DNA of 64,000 nucleotides, taken from contig NC_019974.1 of assembly GCF_000328685.1 (NCBI RefSeq), forward strand, positions 62,001 through 126,000. The letters run 5' to 3'. The position numbers were made by a program, and so were the translations under genes. The notes under the pieces were generated by a model. That model saw only the letters and a program-made list of their open reading frames with translations, was not told the DNA's origin and did no database searches. The DNA comes from Natronococcus occultus SP4 (lineage in GTDB: Archaea; Halobacteriota; Halobacteria; Halobacteriales; Natrialbaceae). Below, one piece after another: positions 33,596 to 42,605 of this stretch; position 1 is the first letter of the stretch, and each line of letters starts with the position of its first letter.

Positions 33596-34204
33596 TCACG
33601 CCCGCTCGAGAAAGAGTTGGAACTCGAGCTCGTCCTTGTCGGCGCCGACGACGTCCGTCGACTCCTTCCGGAACGGCCTCTCGAGCGAGGTCTCGTCGGT
33701 GACCGACGACTCGCAGAGCCGATCCGCGAGTCGCTGGACGGCGCTTGCGCGCTCGCCGGGCGAGCGGAGGGCGACCCCGGCGTACTCCTCGAGCGGGAGC
33801 GCCGCGAGGCGTTCGCCGACCGCTTCGACCGTCGGGTCCTCGTCGACGGCGACACTCGCGAACTGCCGCGAGTCGTGGGTCAGCGTCTCGACTCCGTCCT
33901 CGGCGTGATCGGTCCCGCTCGTTCGGTCGAGCGCTGCCGCGCGGAGCCGCTCTGCGCGGTCGATCGCGTCCGATCGCCACTCCTCGATCGGTGCGTCGGG
34001 CTCGGCCCGTACCGCGTAGGCGCCGCGGTCGCCGTCGAACTCGAACAGTCCGTACGCGATCCCTAGTTCGAGCAGCCTCGAGGACGCCTCGCTCGACAGC
34101 TCCCGCTGTGCTTGCCCGAGGGTGAACGGCTCGCTCCCGTACCGATCGAGAGCCGCCGCGTAGAGCTCGAGGACGTCCTCGAGTCCCGGTAGCGTCCCCG
34201 TCAT
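33596..34204 (-). CDS. unknown protein translationally coupled to the chaperonin gene
   Basis: 202 residues, acidic, with helices and few hydrophobic stretches (LEDVLELYAAALDRYGSEP, QRELSSEASSRLLELGIAYGLFEFDGD). The first 60 residues resemble a winged-helix fold, but no motif was recognised. The ATG overlaps the TGA of the thermosome-like gene by one base (TGATGA), so the two are translated in sequence. It may be a dedicated cofactor of the divergent chaperonin. The family is unknown to me. Confidence 0.65.
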   Translation of the reverse strand: MTGTLPGLEDVLELYAAALDRYGSEPFTLGQAQRELSSEASSRLLELGIAYGLFEFDGDRGAYAVRAEPDAPIEEWRSDAIDRAERLRAAALDRTSGTDHAEDGVETLTHDSRQFASVAVDEDPTVEAVGERLAALPLEEYAGVALRSPGERASAVQRLADRLCESSVTDETSLERPFRKESTDVVGADKDELEFQLFLERA

Positions 34205-35886
34205 CAGTGTCCCATCGAGTGACCGACCGCCCACGGGTATCCCTCGGTGCTCCGTACCAGTCCGCCGGGGCCGTGATCGTGGTCGTGGTCGTGACCCGCG
34301 TCCTCGACCTGTGTGGCCATCGGAACGGCGTCGTCGATGCGGACGATCATGCTCGCGGCCTCGCCCGCGCAGGCGAGCGCCTGGCGCTTGACGTACAGCG
34401 GCTCGAGGACACCCTGGTCGGCCGCGTCGACGACGGACCCGGTCTCGAGGTCCAGCCCGGCCGTGTGGTTGCCGTCGTGGTGGGCGGTTCGCAGCTCCAG
34501 CAACGCGTCGGTCGGACGGATCCCGCTCGTCTCCGCCAGCGTCCGCGGGACCGTCTCGAGGACGTCGGCGAACGCCTCGACGGCGAGCTGTTCGGTTCCG
34601 TCGCGTCCGGCCGCGAACGACCGCAGCTCGCGGGCCAGCGCCACCTCGATGGCGCCGGCGCCGGGGACGACCGCCTCGTCCTCGACGGCGAGTTTGAGCG
34701 CGTAGAAGCAGGTGTCGAGGACGCGTTTCGTCTCGTCGGCGACGTGCTGGGTGCCGCCGCGGAACACGGCCGAGACCTGGCCGAGCTCCTCGAGGCCCGA
34801 GACGACCGTGACGTCGGTCGGTCCGAGCGAACGGCGCTCGACGCTCGCGGCCGTCCCGGTCGTCGCCCGCGTTAGGCTCCCGACGGGAACCGGTTTCCCG
34901 CCGGTGGCCCGCGCCAGCCGGTGGAGCTCGTCGCGCTGGGTTCGCTCGACCGCGAGGACGCCCTCCTCGGCGAGGCGGTACCGAACGGGGTCGTCGATCG
35001 CCTGCTGGCAGAAGACGACGTCGGCGCCAACACCGACGACGGTATCGACGTACTCCTCGTAGACGTCGCGTTCGTACTCCCTGAGCCGTTCGTACTCCTC
35101 GTAGGACTCGAGGTCGACGCGGCCGACGCCCTGCGGGGTGTCGATCGAGAGCGCCTCGTCGATCAGCGCGACCGTCGCGTCCCGGTAGCGGTTCGGGAGC
35201 GCTCCCTCGGGGGAGACGACGTCCGTCGAGGACGTCCCCATGTCGATCACGAGTCCGTCGATCACCGCCGAGTCGTAGAACGAACCACCCGGAATCGTCT
35301 TCCTGGTGAGTCGCTCGAAGCCGACGCGGCCGTCGCGCTCGATCGCCCGCACGGCCTTGACGGCCCGGTCGGCGACGAACGCGGTGCCCGACTCGTCCCA
35401 CTTGCCCGTGACGGTCGTGCTGGCGATATCGCGCAGTCGCTCGTCGTTCTCGAGGTCGACGGAAACGGTCAGCTCCGACAGAGTCTCGACAGCCCGGGAG
35501 ACCGCGAGGTGGTAGCCTTCGGTGATCTTCGCCGGCGAGACGCCCCGCTCGAGCAGCGACTCGGCCTCGTCGAGCAGCCCGCCTGCGAGGACGACCGCCG
35601 TCGTCGTTCCGTCCCCGACCGTGGTGTCCTGGCCCTGCGCAACCTCCAGAACGAGTGTGGCCGCGGGATGAGAGAGCGTCATCCGTTCGAGGATGCTCGC
35701 GCCGTCGTTCGTGATCGCTACCGTCCCGTCGTCGGTGATGAGCATCTTGTCCAGCCCGTTCGGTCCGAGCGTCGTCCGAACGATCTCCGCGAGGCGTTTC
35801 CCGGCCTCGAGGTTCTCCGCTCGGCTCGGGACGTCCTCGCGTTCACCCACCGCGAGTCGGTCGTGTGCCGCGTTACTCCCCGACAT
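34204..35886 (-). CDS. divergent thermosome-like group II chaperonin with His-rich tail
   Basis: 560 residues, normal chaperonin length. The ATP site is GDGTTT at 91-96, preceded by [12 protein letters not shown] and NDGASIL. It differs from the main haloarchaeal CCT subunits: the usual GGG-x-E region is [12 protein letters not shown], and the C-terminus is [12 protein letters not shown] plus a Ser/Trp-rich end rather than the acidic Gly-rich tail. The tail may bind metal. The ATG at 35886 was taken because the upstream frame runs through a promoter. A TTTATTA box lies 34-40 nt before it. Confidence 0.9.
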   Translation of the reverse strand: MSGSNAAHDRLAVGEREDVPSRAENLEAGKRLAEIVRTTLGPNGLDKMLITDDGTVAITNDGASILERMTLSHPAATLVLEVAQGQDTTVGDGTTTAVVLAGGLLDEAESLLERGVSPAKITEGYHLAVSRAVETLSELTVSVDLENDERLRDIASTTVTGKWDESGTAFVADRAVKAVRAIERDGRVGFERLTRKTIPGGSFYDSAVIDGLVIDMGTSSTDVVSPEGALPNRYRDATVALIDEALSIDTPQGVGRVDLESYEEYERLREYERDVYEEYVDTVVGVGADVVFCQQAIDDPVRYRLAEEGVLAVERTQRDELHRLARATGGKPVPVGSLTRATTGTAASVERRSLGPTDVTVVSGLEELGQVSAVFRGGTQHVADETKRVLDTCFYALKLAVEDEAVVPGAGAIEVALARELRSFAAGRDGTEQLAVEAFADVLETVPRTLAETSGIRPTDALLELRTAHHDGNHTAGLDLETGSVVDAADQGVLEPLYVKRQALACAGEAASMIVRIDDAVPMATQVEDAGHDHDHDHGPGGLVRSTEGYPWAVGHSMGH

Positions 35887-36051
35887 ATCGTATCCGATCG
35901 TGAGTACTGACCGAACCGTAATAAATGAACCCGCACCCGTTCCGGATCGCCGCAATCTCCGCGTCGCAATGCGACGCCGTCGTCCGACCCGGACCTATCA
36001 ACGACGCTGAATCAGCTATAACTGCGACCGAGACAATGGTGAACTCGTATC

Positions 36052-37311
36052 ATGCCGGAAACCGTCTTCGAGGTCGATACCGAGTCACCGCCGGACGAAC
36101 AGCCCGATCCGATCGTCAACCGCTGGCATCCCGACGTACCGCCGGTGTCGTCGATCGAACCCGGCGAGAAGGTTCGCGTCGAATGTCTCGACTGGACCGG
36201 CGGACAGGTGAACAACGACGACAGCGCCAACGACATCCGCGACATGGAGCTGGACCCGAACCACCACCTGAGCGGCCCCTTCGAGGTCGAGGGGGCCGAG
36301 CCGGGCGATATGCTCGTCGTCGACATCCTCGATCTGGGCGCCTTCCCCGACCACGAGTGGGGGTTCAACGCGATCTTCGACCGGGAGAACGGCGGCGGCT
36401 TTCTCACCGACCACTTCCCGGAGGCCCGCAAGAGCATCTGGGAACTCGACGGCGTCATGGCCAGCACGCGCCACATCGAGGACGTCCGGTTCCCCGGCTG
36501 TGCCCACCCCGGTATCCTCGGAACGGCGCCCTCCCACGAGCTGCTCGAGGAGTGGAACGAGCGCGAGCGGGCGCTCATCGAGCGCGGTCCAGACGACCCC
36601 ACCGCGGTCAATCACGAGACCGGCGAGGCGGAACCGCCGCTTGCACTCCCGCCCGAACCCAACGACGTCCTGCTGGGCGATATGGACGACGAGCAGGTCG
36701 ACGAAGCGGCGGAGAAGGCCGCGCGCACGATCCCGCCCCGCGAGAACGCGGGTAACTGCGACATCAAGAACCTCGGTCGCGGCTCGCGGGTCTACCTCCC
36801 GGTGTTCGTCGAGGGGGCGAACTTCATCGTCGGCGACCTGCACTTCTCGCAGGGCGACGGCGAGATCACCTTCTGTGGCGCGATCGAGTTCCCCGGCTGG
36901 ATCGACCTCAAGGTCGACGTCATCAAGGACGGAATGGAGAAGATGGGCACCGACTACGCCATGTTCAAGCCCGGCTACATGGATCCGGACTTCTCGAACT
37001 ACGTCGTCTTCGAGGGCTACTCCGTCGACGAGGACGGCACCCAGCACTACAAGAACGCCAACGTCGGGATGCGCCGGGCCTGCCTCGACGCCATCGACTA
37101 CCTGACGAACTTCGGCTACTCCCCCGAGCAGGCCTACATGCTGCTGAGCACGGCGCCCGTCGAGAGTCGGATCGCCGGCATCGTCGATCTGCCAAACACC
37201 TGCGTCACGGTGTCGGTCCCCCAGGAGATCTTCGAGTTCGACGTCGACCCCGATCGGCTGGCCGACGGCGGCCCCGACGAGAGCCGTGGCGACGTCGCGA
37301 AGACGTCGTAG
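36052..37311 (+). CDS. fmdA: formamidase/acetamidase
   Basis: 419 residues, full length. It hydrolyses formamide or short-chain amides to ammonia and the acid. The FmdA/AmdA family pattern is seen throughout: RWHPDVPPVSSIEPGEKVRVECLDW, then ANDIRDMELDPNHHLSGPFEVEGAEPGD, GCAHPGILGTAPS, ENAGNCDIKNLGRGSRVYLPV and HFSQGDGEITFCGAIE. The conserved Cys near residue 285 and the NCDIKNL block are kept. It diverges from the chaperonin gene and has a CTATAA box about 30 nt upstream. It probably serves nitrogen scavenging. Confidence 0.93.
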   Translation: MPETVFEVDTESPPDEQPDPIVNRWHPDVPPVSSIEPGEKVRVECLDWTGGQVNNDDSANDIRDMELDPNHHLSGPFEVEGAEPGDMLVVDILDLGAFPDHEWGFNAIFDRENGGGFLTDHFPEARKSIWELDGVMASTRHIEDVRFPGCAHPGILGTAPSHELLEEWNERERALIERGPDDPTAVNHETGEAEPPLALPPEPNDVLLGDMDDEQVDEAAEKAARTIPPRENAGNCDIKNLGRGSRVYLPVFVEGANFIVGDLHFSQGDGEITFCGAIEFPGWIDLKVDVIKDGMEKMGTDYAMFKPGYMDPDFSNYVVFEGYSVDEDGTQHYKNANVGMRRACLDAIDYLTNFGYSPEQAYMLLSTAPVESRIAGIVDLPNTCVTVSVPQEIFEFDVDPDRLADGGPDESRGDVAKTS

Positions 37312-37710
37312 CCGCGCCGTCCTCGGCGTTTCGATCGATTCCGCCGAGTAGATTGGGTGGGGCCCGTCTGTTCGTCGTCTAGCGCTCGCGTCTTCGGAAA
37401 TCCGTTCGGGAGCGGCGATCGAAGCAGCCCCTACTTAAACGAGTCACACGTGCAGCCGAAGAGTCGTGACCGTCCCGACCGACGTACCGAACGGCCGGCG
37501 GCGATCCACGCACTTCCGTGACACCGGACCCAGTGGTGAGTCGATCGCGCCGGCCCAACGACCACCATCGTTGTACTACCAGAGTCGTGGGTTGGACCCT
37601 CCAACCTACTCACTTTCTCGCGTCCGGAGCGTTCTCCTCGTCGAGGCCGGGATCGCCGGCGTCGTCGCGCGCGTCGACCCGGTGAGTGCGGCGACCGTCT
37701 GGACGGCCGT
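37312..37710. other. 399-bp gap between fmdA and the winged-helix gene
   Basis: Nothing gene-like was recognised. It contains a small stem GTTGGA-ccc-TCCAAC near 37586 and a CTTAAA box at about 37434. No open frame here has the acidic composition typical of the organism. Confidence 0.45.
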
Positions 37711-38043
37711 TCACTCCGATTCGCGCTCGAAGAGCTTGTCGGAGAGCCGTCGAATATCGTCGACGATCTCGTCGTCCTCGTCGAGCTTGTAGGTCACTCG
37801 GTCCTCGAGTTCGTCCGTCTCGACGACGACACCGTACGCGACGAGATCCGCCACGTGATCCTCGACCGAATCGGTCTCGACGCCCGCGATCCGGCTGATC
37901 TCGTTCACACTGAAGTGGGTGGTGGGGTCTTCCTCCTCGGTCAGCAGCGTTCCGATGATCTTGGTCTTCGGGTGGGATCCGAACACGTCGGTTAGCGGGA
38001 TGTTCGTAACGATCGACTCGGGATCGCTGGAGTTCGTCTCCAT
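37711..38043 (-). CDS. winged-helix transcriptional regulator
   Basis: 110 residues. An N-terminal region (PLTDVFGSHPKTKIIGTLL) leads into a winged helix-turn-helix: HFSVNEISRIAGVETDSVEDHVADLVAYGVV. A wing-like beta segment (DRVTYKLDEDD) follows. It is the small one-domain regulator type common in haloarchaea. It sits in a gap-rich area; a perfect TATA region lies 24-32 nt upstream. Targets unknown. Confidence 0.8.
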   Translation of the reverse strand: METNSSDPESIVTNIPLTDVFGSHPKTKIIGTLLTEEEDPTTHFSVNEISRIAGVETDSVEDHVADLVAYGVVVETDELEDRVTYKLDEDDEIVDDIRRLSDKLFERESE

Positions 38044-38066
38044 AGTCGGTGTGATGACAGATCGAT

Positions 38067-38075
38067 GGTTAAAGG
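38067..38075 (-). promoter_or_regulatory. TATA box of the winged-helix gene
   Basis: CCTTTAACC on the minus strand lies 24-32 nt before the ATG at 38043, well placed for a leaderless transcript. Confidence 0.6.
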
Positions 38076-38267
38076 TTGAGCGAGCGACTGCCGTCTCTGC
38101 TGGCATCCCCAGGTCGCAACCCTCCCGTGAGATCGGTGGATATCTGGGCTTTGTCCGCAGTCCGGTATCGCCCGACTTCGTCGGACGGAAAGGAGCTCCG
38201 TCTCTCGTTGCGCGAACTACCGTCTGGCCGTCGCTCGTTCACGTTGTTCGCTCGCGAGGACGTCGCT

Positions 38268-38302
38268 GAGGGCCGCGATCAGCTTGTCGACCTCCTCGCG
38301 GG
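38268..38302. repeat. tandem copy of the sufS 3' end (downstream copy)
   Basis: These 35 bp match 38347-38381, the last coding part of sufS, at 34 of 35 positions, 79 bp apart. In the sufS frame the downstream copy would encode REEVDKLIAALSDVLASEQ, a plausible alternative C-terminus. It is therefore a duplication or recombination scar rather than chance. Confidence 0.75.
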
Positions 38303-38319
38303 CGAAGCGACCGGTGATC

Positions 38320-39564
38320 CTACGCGAACAGCTGTCGGGCGTCGTCGAGGGCCGCGACCAGCTTGTCGACCTCCTCGCGGGTGTTGTAGACGTAGAACGA
38401 GGCCCGGGCCGAGGCTGCGACGCCGAGCTTGTCGTGGAGCGGCTGGGTACAGTGGTCGCCCGCCCGGATCGCGACCGTGTGGTCGTTCAGGATCGAGGTG
38501 AGGTCGTGGGCGTGGACGCCCTCGACGTTGAAGCTGACGAGTCCGCCGCGGTCCTCGCCGGGCTCGGGACCGTAGATCTCGACGTCGCCCTCGTCCTCGA
38601 GCTGCTCGTAGGCGTAGCGGGCCAGCTCCTGTTCGTGGTCCCGAATCCGGTCCATCCCGATCTCCTCGAGCCAGTCGACGGCGGCGTGGAGGCCGACGGC
38701 CTCGGCGATCGGCGGCGTCCCGGGCTCGAACTTCCAGGGGAGCTCGCCCCAGGTCGAGTCCTCGAAGGTGACCTTCCGGATCATCCCGCCGCCGTAGAGA
38801 TACGGCTCCATCGCCTCGAGCAGTTCCTTCTTGCCGTAGAGGACGCCGATCCCGGTCGGACCGGCCATCTTGTGACCCGAGAAGGCGTAGAAGTCGGCGC
38901 CGATCTCCTCGACGTCGACGGGCTGGTTCGGAACCGCCTGGGCGCCGTCGATAAAGGAGAGCGCGTCGTGTGTGTGGGCCAGCTCGGTCAGCTCGGAGAC
39001 GGGGTTGATCGTCCCCAGCGTGTTCGAGACGTGGACCGCCGAGACGATGGCGGTGTCGTCGGTGATCAGCTCGCGGGCGTGGTCCATGTCGAGGCGACCG
39101 TTCTCGTCGACGCGGATGTACTCGACGCTGGCGCCCGTTCGCTTGGCGATCTGCTGCCAGGTCACCAGCGAGGCGTGGTGTTCCATCTCCGTGAGGACGA
39201 CCTCGTCGCCGGGGCCGAGCTCGTTCAGCCCCCACGAGTAGGCGATCAGGTTTTCGCTTTCGGTCGTGTTCTTCGTGAAGATGACCTCCTCGCGGCCGCC
39301 GCTGGCGCCGATGAACTCCGCGACCCGGTCGTGAGCCGTCTCGTAGGCCTCGGAGGCCTCCTGGCTCAGGTGGTGGATTCCGCGGTGGACGTTCGCGTTG
39401 GACTCGCGGTAGTAGTCGCTCATCGCGTCGACGACCGGGTCCGGCGTCTGGGTCGTCGCCGCGTTGTCGAGATAGACGACCTGCTGGTCGTCGAACTCCC
39501 GCTGGAGAATGGGGAACTCGTCGCGGATGGCCTCGACGTCGAGCGCGAGGTTCTGGTGACTCAT
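38320..39564 (-). CDS. sufS: SufS-type cysteine desulfurase
   Basis: 414 residues. It is a group II PLP-dependent desulfurase that takes sulfur from cysteine, leaving alanine, and gives persulfide to SufU. The PLP lysine is Lys232 (FSGHKMAGPTG) and the active-site cysteine is Cys372 (AGDHCTQPLHDKLG). The N-terminal FPILQREF and YLDNAATTQ are typical. The C-terminus ends QLFA soon after the duplicated block, shorter than the sequence implied by the repeat downstream. Partner sufU lies at 31 kb; sufBCD are not in the window. Confidence 0.96.
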   Translation of the reverse strand: MSHQNLALDVEAIRDEFPILQREFDDQQVVYLDNAATTQTPDPVVDAMSDYYRESNANVHRGIHHLSQEASEAYETAHDRVAEFIGASGGREEVIFTKNTTESENLIAYSWGLNELGPGDEVVLTEMEHHASLVTWQQIAKRTGASVEYIRVDENGRLDMDHARELITDDTAIVSAVHVSNTLGTINPVSELTELAHTHDALSFIDGAQAVPNQPVDVEEIGADFYAFSGHKMAGPTGIGVLYGKKELLEAMEPYLYGGGMIRKVTFEDSTWGELPWKFEPGTPPIAEAVGLHAAVDWLEEIGMDRIRDHEQELARYAYEQLEDEGDVEIYGPEPGEDRGGLVSFNVEGVHAHDLTSILNDHTVAIRAGDHCTQPLHDKLGVAASARASFYVYNTREEVDKLVAALDDARQLFA

Positions 39565-39677
39565 TACCTGTAGACTGGGTTCCCAGACAAAACACTCCTT
39601 CGGTCCGCCGACGCGACGGCGCGGCCGCTGGTCGGTTCTGGGTTCGAAGGGAAAGGGTGGGTGGTGGGTGGTGTGTC

Positions 39678-39732
39678 ACGACAGGGAACGACTCTGGTGT
39701 GTGACTCTGGTGTGGTGGTAGGGCCCTGTCGT
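39678..39732. repeat. 9-bp inverted repeat in the 298-bp region upstream of sufS
   Basis: ACGACAGGG (39678-39686) and CCCTGTCGT (39724-39732) form a perfect stem around a 37-nt loop. The loop holds GACTCTGGTGT twice (39690 and 39703). It lies about 115-170 nt before the sufS ATG, so it may be a 5'-leader structure or a small RNA. The remaining gap (39565-39862) shows no gene; a TAAATA box at 39755 could act on the plus strand, and its complement TATTTAC on the minus strand could give a leader containing the stem-loop. Confidence 0.45.
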
Positions 39733-39862
39733 ATTTCCACGTAGGACCGCCCCGTAAATACCGCTGACCCCAACACAGTTTGGTATCGGCCCGAACCGGT
39801 ATCTGCTTGGCGCGTCGCGATCCCCCATCGAGAAGCCGTCAGCGGGTTCTTCGAGCCGATCG

Positions 39863-40153
39863 CTACATCCGCAGCAGCTGCGCGTGTCTGGTCTCGCCGA
39901 CCTCGAGGACGTTCGCCTCGTCGATAAACCCCTCCTCGAGGGCGAGTTCGACGGCCCGCGTGCCGACGATGTTGGCGACGGTCGCCCGCGAGAGGCTGTC
40001 GACGGCCGCCGTCTCGTCGACGGCGTCGCCGCCGTAGAACTTCTCGGTGACTGTCAGGGTGATCTCGTCGCTCTCGAAGGTCTCGCCGAGGACGTCGGCG
40101 TCACAGACCGTCACGAGCAGCCCCTCCTGGGTCTCGCGTTCGTTGACGATCAT
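39863..40153 (-). CDS. DUF424-family protein
   Basis: 96 residues. The compact fold ITLTVTEKFYGGDAVDE, SLSRATVANIVGTRAVELALEEGFID and VLEVGETRHAQLLRM matches the archaeal DUF424 family of unknown function. It starts 3 bp after the stop of the TPR gene on the same strand, so the two form one operon. The conservation across archaea suggests a housekeeping role. Confidence 0.88.
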   Translation of the reverse strand: MIVNERETQEGLLVTVCDADVLGETFESDEITLTVTEKFYGGDAVDETAAVDSLSRATVANIVGTRAVELALEEGFIDEANVLEVGETRHAQLLRM

Positions 40154-40156
40154 GCC

Positions 40157-41008
40157 TCACTCGAGTTGCCACTCGTCGTCGGCCTCCGGCGCTCGACCGG
40201 GGTCGGTGACCTCGACGTCGTCTCGCTCGGGTGGACGGCGGCCACCCGCCTGCTGGCCGGTCATCTCCTCGCGCTCCTCCATCACGCGCTGTTCGGCCCG
40301 CTCGCGCATCTCGTTTGCCTCCTCGGCGATCTCCTCGGCCTCGTCGTACTCGCCGAGCTCCTCCAGGATCTCGGCCTTTTCTTCGAGGACCCGGGAGTTG
40401 CGCATCCCCAGTCGGATCGCGTTGTCGATACAGTGCAGGGCGTCCTCGGACAGCCCGCGCTCGGAGAGGAAAAAGGCGCGGTTGTACCACCCTTCGGCGA
40501 ACCGCTCGTCGATCTCGACGGCGCGTTCGGCGTGTTCTAAGGCCTGGGCGGTCTCGCCGAACTCCCAGAGCGCGTAGGCAAGGTTCGTCTCGGCGGTGGC
40601 GGCGTGTTCGCTCTCTTCCTCGATCGACAGCCCCTCGCGGTAGGCGCCTATCGCCTCGTCGTACTCCTCGAGTTCGGCGTGGGCGACGCCCTTGTTCGTC
40701 CACGCCTCCTGCTCGATACGGTCGTCCTCGGCGAAGCGAGCAGCCCGCTCGAAGGCCTCGGTGGCCTGCTCGAAGCGGTTGATCTGCATGTAGTTGAGCC
40801 CGACGTCGAGCAGCTCGCTCGCGTCGACCTCGTCGCTGTCGACGCTGTGGCGGTCGAGCGTGTCGGTGACGACCCGGGAGTCGACGGGATCGACCTTCGC
40901 GGGGTCGACGCCCAGTTCGGGCGGGTCGAGGTCGAACTCGTCGTAGGCGTCGTCGAACCCCTCGCCTTCGGAGAACGGATGGTCGCGCTCGCCCTCTCGA
41001 TCAGTCAT
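40157..41008 (-). CDS. tetratricopeptide-repeat protein
   Basis: 283 residues. After a hydrophilic acidic N-terminal region (to about residue 70) come about five TPR units, including LNYMQINRFEQATEAFERA, VAHAELEEYDEAIGAYREG and YALWEFGETAQALEHAERA. A charged tail (ERDDVEVTDPG) ends the protein. It should be a protein-interaction scaffold. It is first in an operon with DUF424. Partner unknown. Confidence 0.85.
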   Translation of the reverse strand: MTDREGERDHPFSEGEGFDDAYDEFDLDPPELGVDPAKVDPVDSRVVTDTLDRHSVDSDEVDASELLDVGLNYMQINRFEQATEAFERAARFAEDDRIEQEAWTNKGVAHAELEEYDEAIGAYREGLSIEEESEHAATAETNLAYALWEFGETAQALEHAERAVEIDERFAEGWYNRAFFLSERGLSEDALHCIDNAIRLGMRNSRVLEEKAEILEELGEYDEAEEIAEEANEMRERAEQRVMEEREEMTGQQAGGRRPPERDDVEVTDPGRAPEADDEWQLE

Positions 41009-41083
41009 TAGTTGAACCAGGCGGCGACGACTGTTAAGGCCTGCGACCCGGCGACGGCCCCGCTCGGGCCCGCTCGCTCCCGG

Positions 41084-42499
41084 CTACCGGAGCGACCCCG
41101 ACAGCACTTTCGCCGCGACGAGGACGGGATCCCATGTCGTGTTAAACGGCGGTGCGTACGCCAGGTCGTAGTTCTCGAGGTCCTCGACCGCGGCGGCCTC
41201 GTGGATGGCCGCGACGACGGCGTGGCTGCGGTGGACCGCCCCCTCACCGTACTCGCTGACGAGGCTCGCCCCGAGCACTCGCCCGGTGTCGCGGTCGGCG
41301 GTCAACGTGACGGTGACGGTGCCGTCCTCGGGGTAGTAGCCCGCCCGCGAGTTCGCGTCGATCGTCTCCGTGACGGGGTCGAACCCGGCCGCACGGGCTG
41401 TCTCGTGGTCGAGGATTCCGGTTCGAGCCGCCTCGACGTCGAAGGCCTTGATCGCTGCCGTCCCCGCGACGGCCCCGCCAGTCGCCGGCTGTCCGGCGAC
41501 GGTCTGGCCGACCGCACGACCGTGACGGTTCGCGGTCAGCGCCAGCGGGACGTACGTCGGCTCGCCGGTGACGGCGTGGGTTGCCTCGGCACAGTCGCCC
41601 GCCGCGTAGACGTCGGCGGCGCTGGTCTCGCGGTAGGGGTCGGTCGCGATCGCACCCGTCGGTCCGAGCTCGATCCCCGCGTCCTCGGCCAGCTCCGTCC
41701 GCGGGCGAACCCCCGTCCCGAGCAGCGCCATCTCGACGTCGATCCGTTCGTCGGCGGCGACGACCGTCTCGATCGCGTCCTCGCCCTCGAGTTCCTCGAC
41801 TTCGCTACCGAGGTGGACGCGGACGTCCTGCTCGCGGAGATGGTCGGCGACGGCCTCGCTGGTCGCCTCGCTGAACGTCGGTAACAGGCGCTCGCCGCGC
41901 TGGAAGAGGTTGACCTCGAACCCGTTGGCAGCAAGCGCTTCGGCCATCTCGATGCCGACGTACCCGCCCCCGACGACCGCGACGGGACCCGTGCAGTCCT
42001 CGAGGTACCGGCATGCCGGCCCACGGTCGGGCTGCTGGAGCGTCTCGTCCTCGCGGGCTCTGGCGACGTACTCCCGGAGCTCCTCCCCGTCGCTCATCGA
42101 CCCCAGCGTGTAGACGCCCTCGAGATCGGTGCCCTCGACCGGGGGTTCGGTCGCCGCGGCACCCGTCGCGAGCAACAGGGCGTCGTACGACTGCGTGACG
42201 GTGCCGTCCTCGCTCTCGGCGGTGACGGTTCGCTCGTCGGGATCGATCGCGACGACCTCGTGGCCCGTTCGCAGGTCGATGTCCCGCTCCTCGCGGAACT
42301 GCTCGGGCGTGACCGAGACCAGGTCCTCGAGCGACTGGATCTCCCCCTTAACGTAGTAGGGGAGCCCGCAGGCGCCGTAGGAGACCCACTCGCCCTTCTC
42401 GAAGACGACGACCTCCAGGTCGGGATCGTCGCGTTTGGCCTTGCTCGCCGCTGCCATCCCGGCGGCGTCGCCGCCGACGACGACGAAGGTATCGGACAT
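41084..42499 (-). CDS. CoA-disulfide reductase/NADH oxidase-type flavoprotein
   Basis: 471 residues. FAD- and NAD(P)H-binding motifs are visible: VVVGGDAAGMAAASKA at about 6-21, then VAVVGGGYVGIEMAEAL at about 165. The single redox cysteine is Cys44 in SYGACGLPYYV, characteristic of the CoA-disulfide reductase/NOX branch rather than the CxxxxC disulfide reductases. The dimerisation domain is complete. It may reduce CoA or gamma-glutamylcysteine-type disulfides, or oxygen. A likely promoter is 26-35 nt upstream. Confidence 0.9.
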   Translation of the reverse strand: MSDTFVVVGGDAAGMAAASKAKRDDPDLEVVVFEKGEWVSYGACGLPYYVKGEIQSLEDLVSVTPEQFREERDIDLRTGHEVVAIDPDERTVTAESEDGTVTQSYDALLLATGAAATEPPVEGTDLEGVYTLGSMSDGEELREYVARAREDETLQQPDRGPACRYLEDCTGPVAVVGGGYVGIEMAEALAANGFEVNLFQRGERLLPTFSEATSEAVADHLREQDVRVHLGSEVEELEGEDAIETVVAADERIDVEMALLGTGVRPRTELAEDAGIELGPTGAIATDPYRETSAADVYAAGDCAEATHAVTGEPTYVPLALTANRHGRAVGQTVAGQPATGGAVAGTAAIKAFDVEAARTGILDHETARAAGFDPVTETIDANSRAGYYPEDGTVTVTLTADRDTGRVLGASLVSEYGEGAVHRSHAVVAAIHEAAAVEDLENYDLAYAPPFNTTWDPVLVAAKVLSGSLR

Positions 42500-42524
42500 G
42501 GCTCCCTGTTTCTCGCGCAGCCGC

Positions 42525-42534
42525 TTAAGTAAGG
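42525..42534 (-). promoter_or_regulatory. TATA-like box of the flavoprotein gene
   Basis: CCTTACTTAA on the minus strand lies 26-35 nt before the ATG at 42499. Confidence 0.5.
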
Positions 42535-42605
42535 ACCAGTCGCGGAATCTCGCCGCCTTCGGGGTGACCAGTAGCGTTGAGTACTGCCCCATCCAAACAG
42601 TGAGT

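Noticed and set aside
34207-34875. Plus-strand frames overlapping the chaperonin gene
   Set aside because: They are reverse-complement shadows of a full-length chaperonin with conserved ATP-site motifs.
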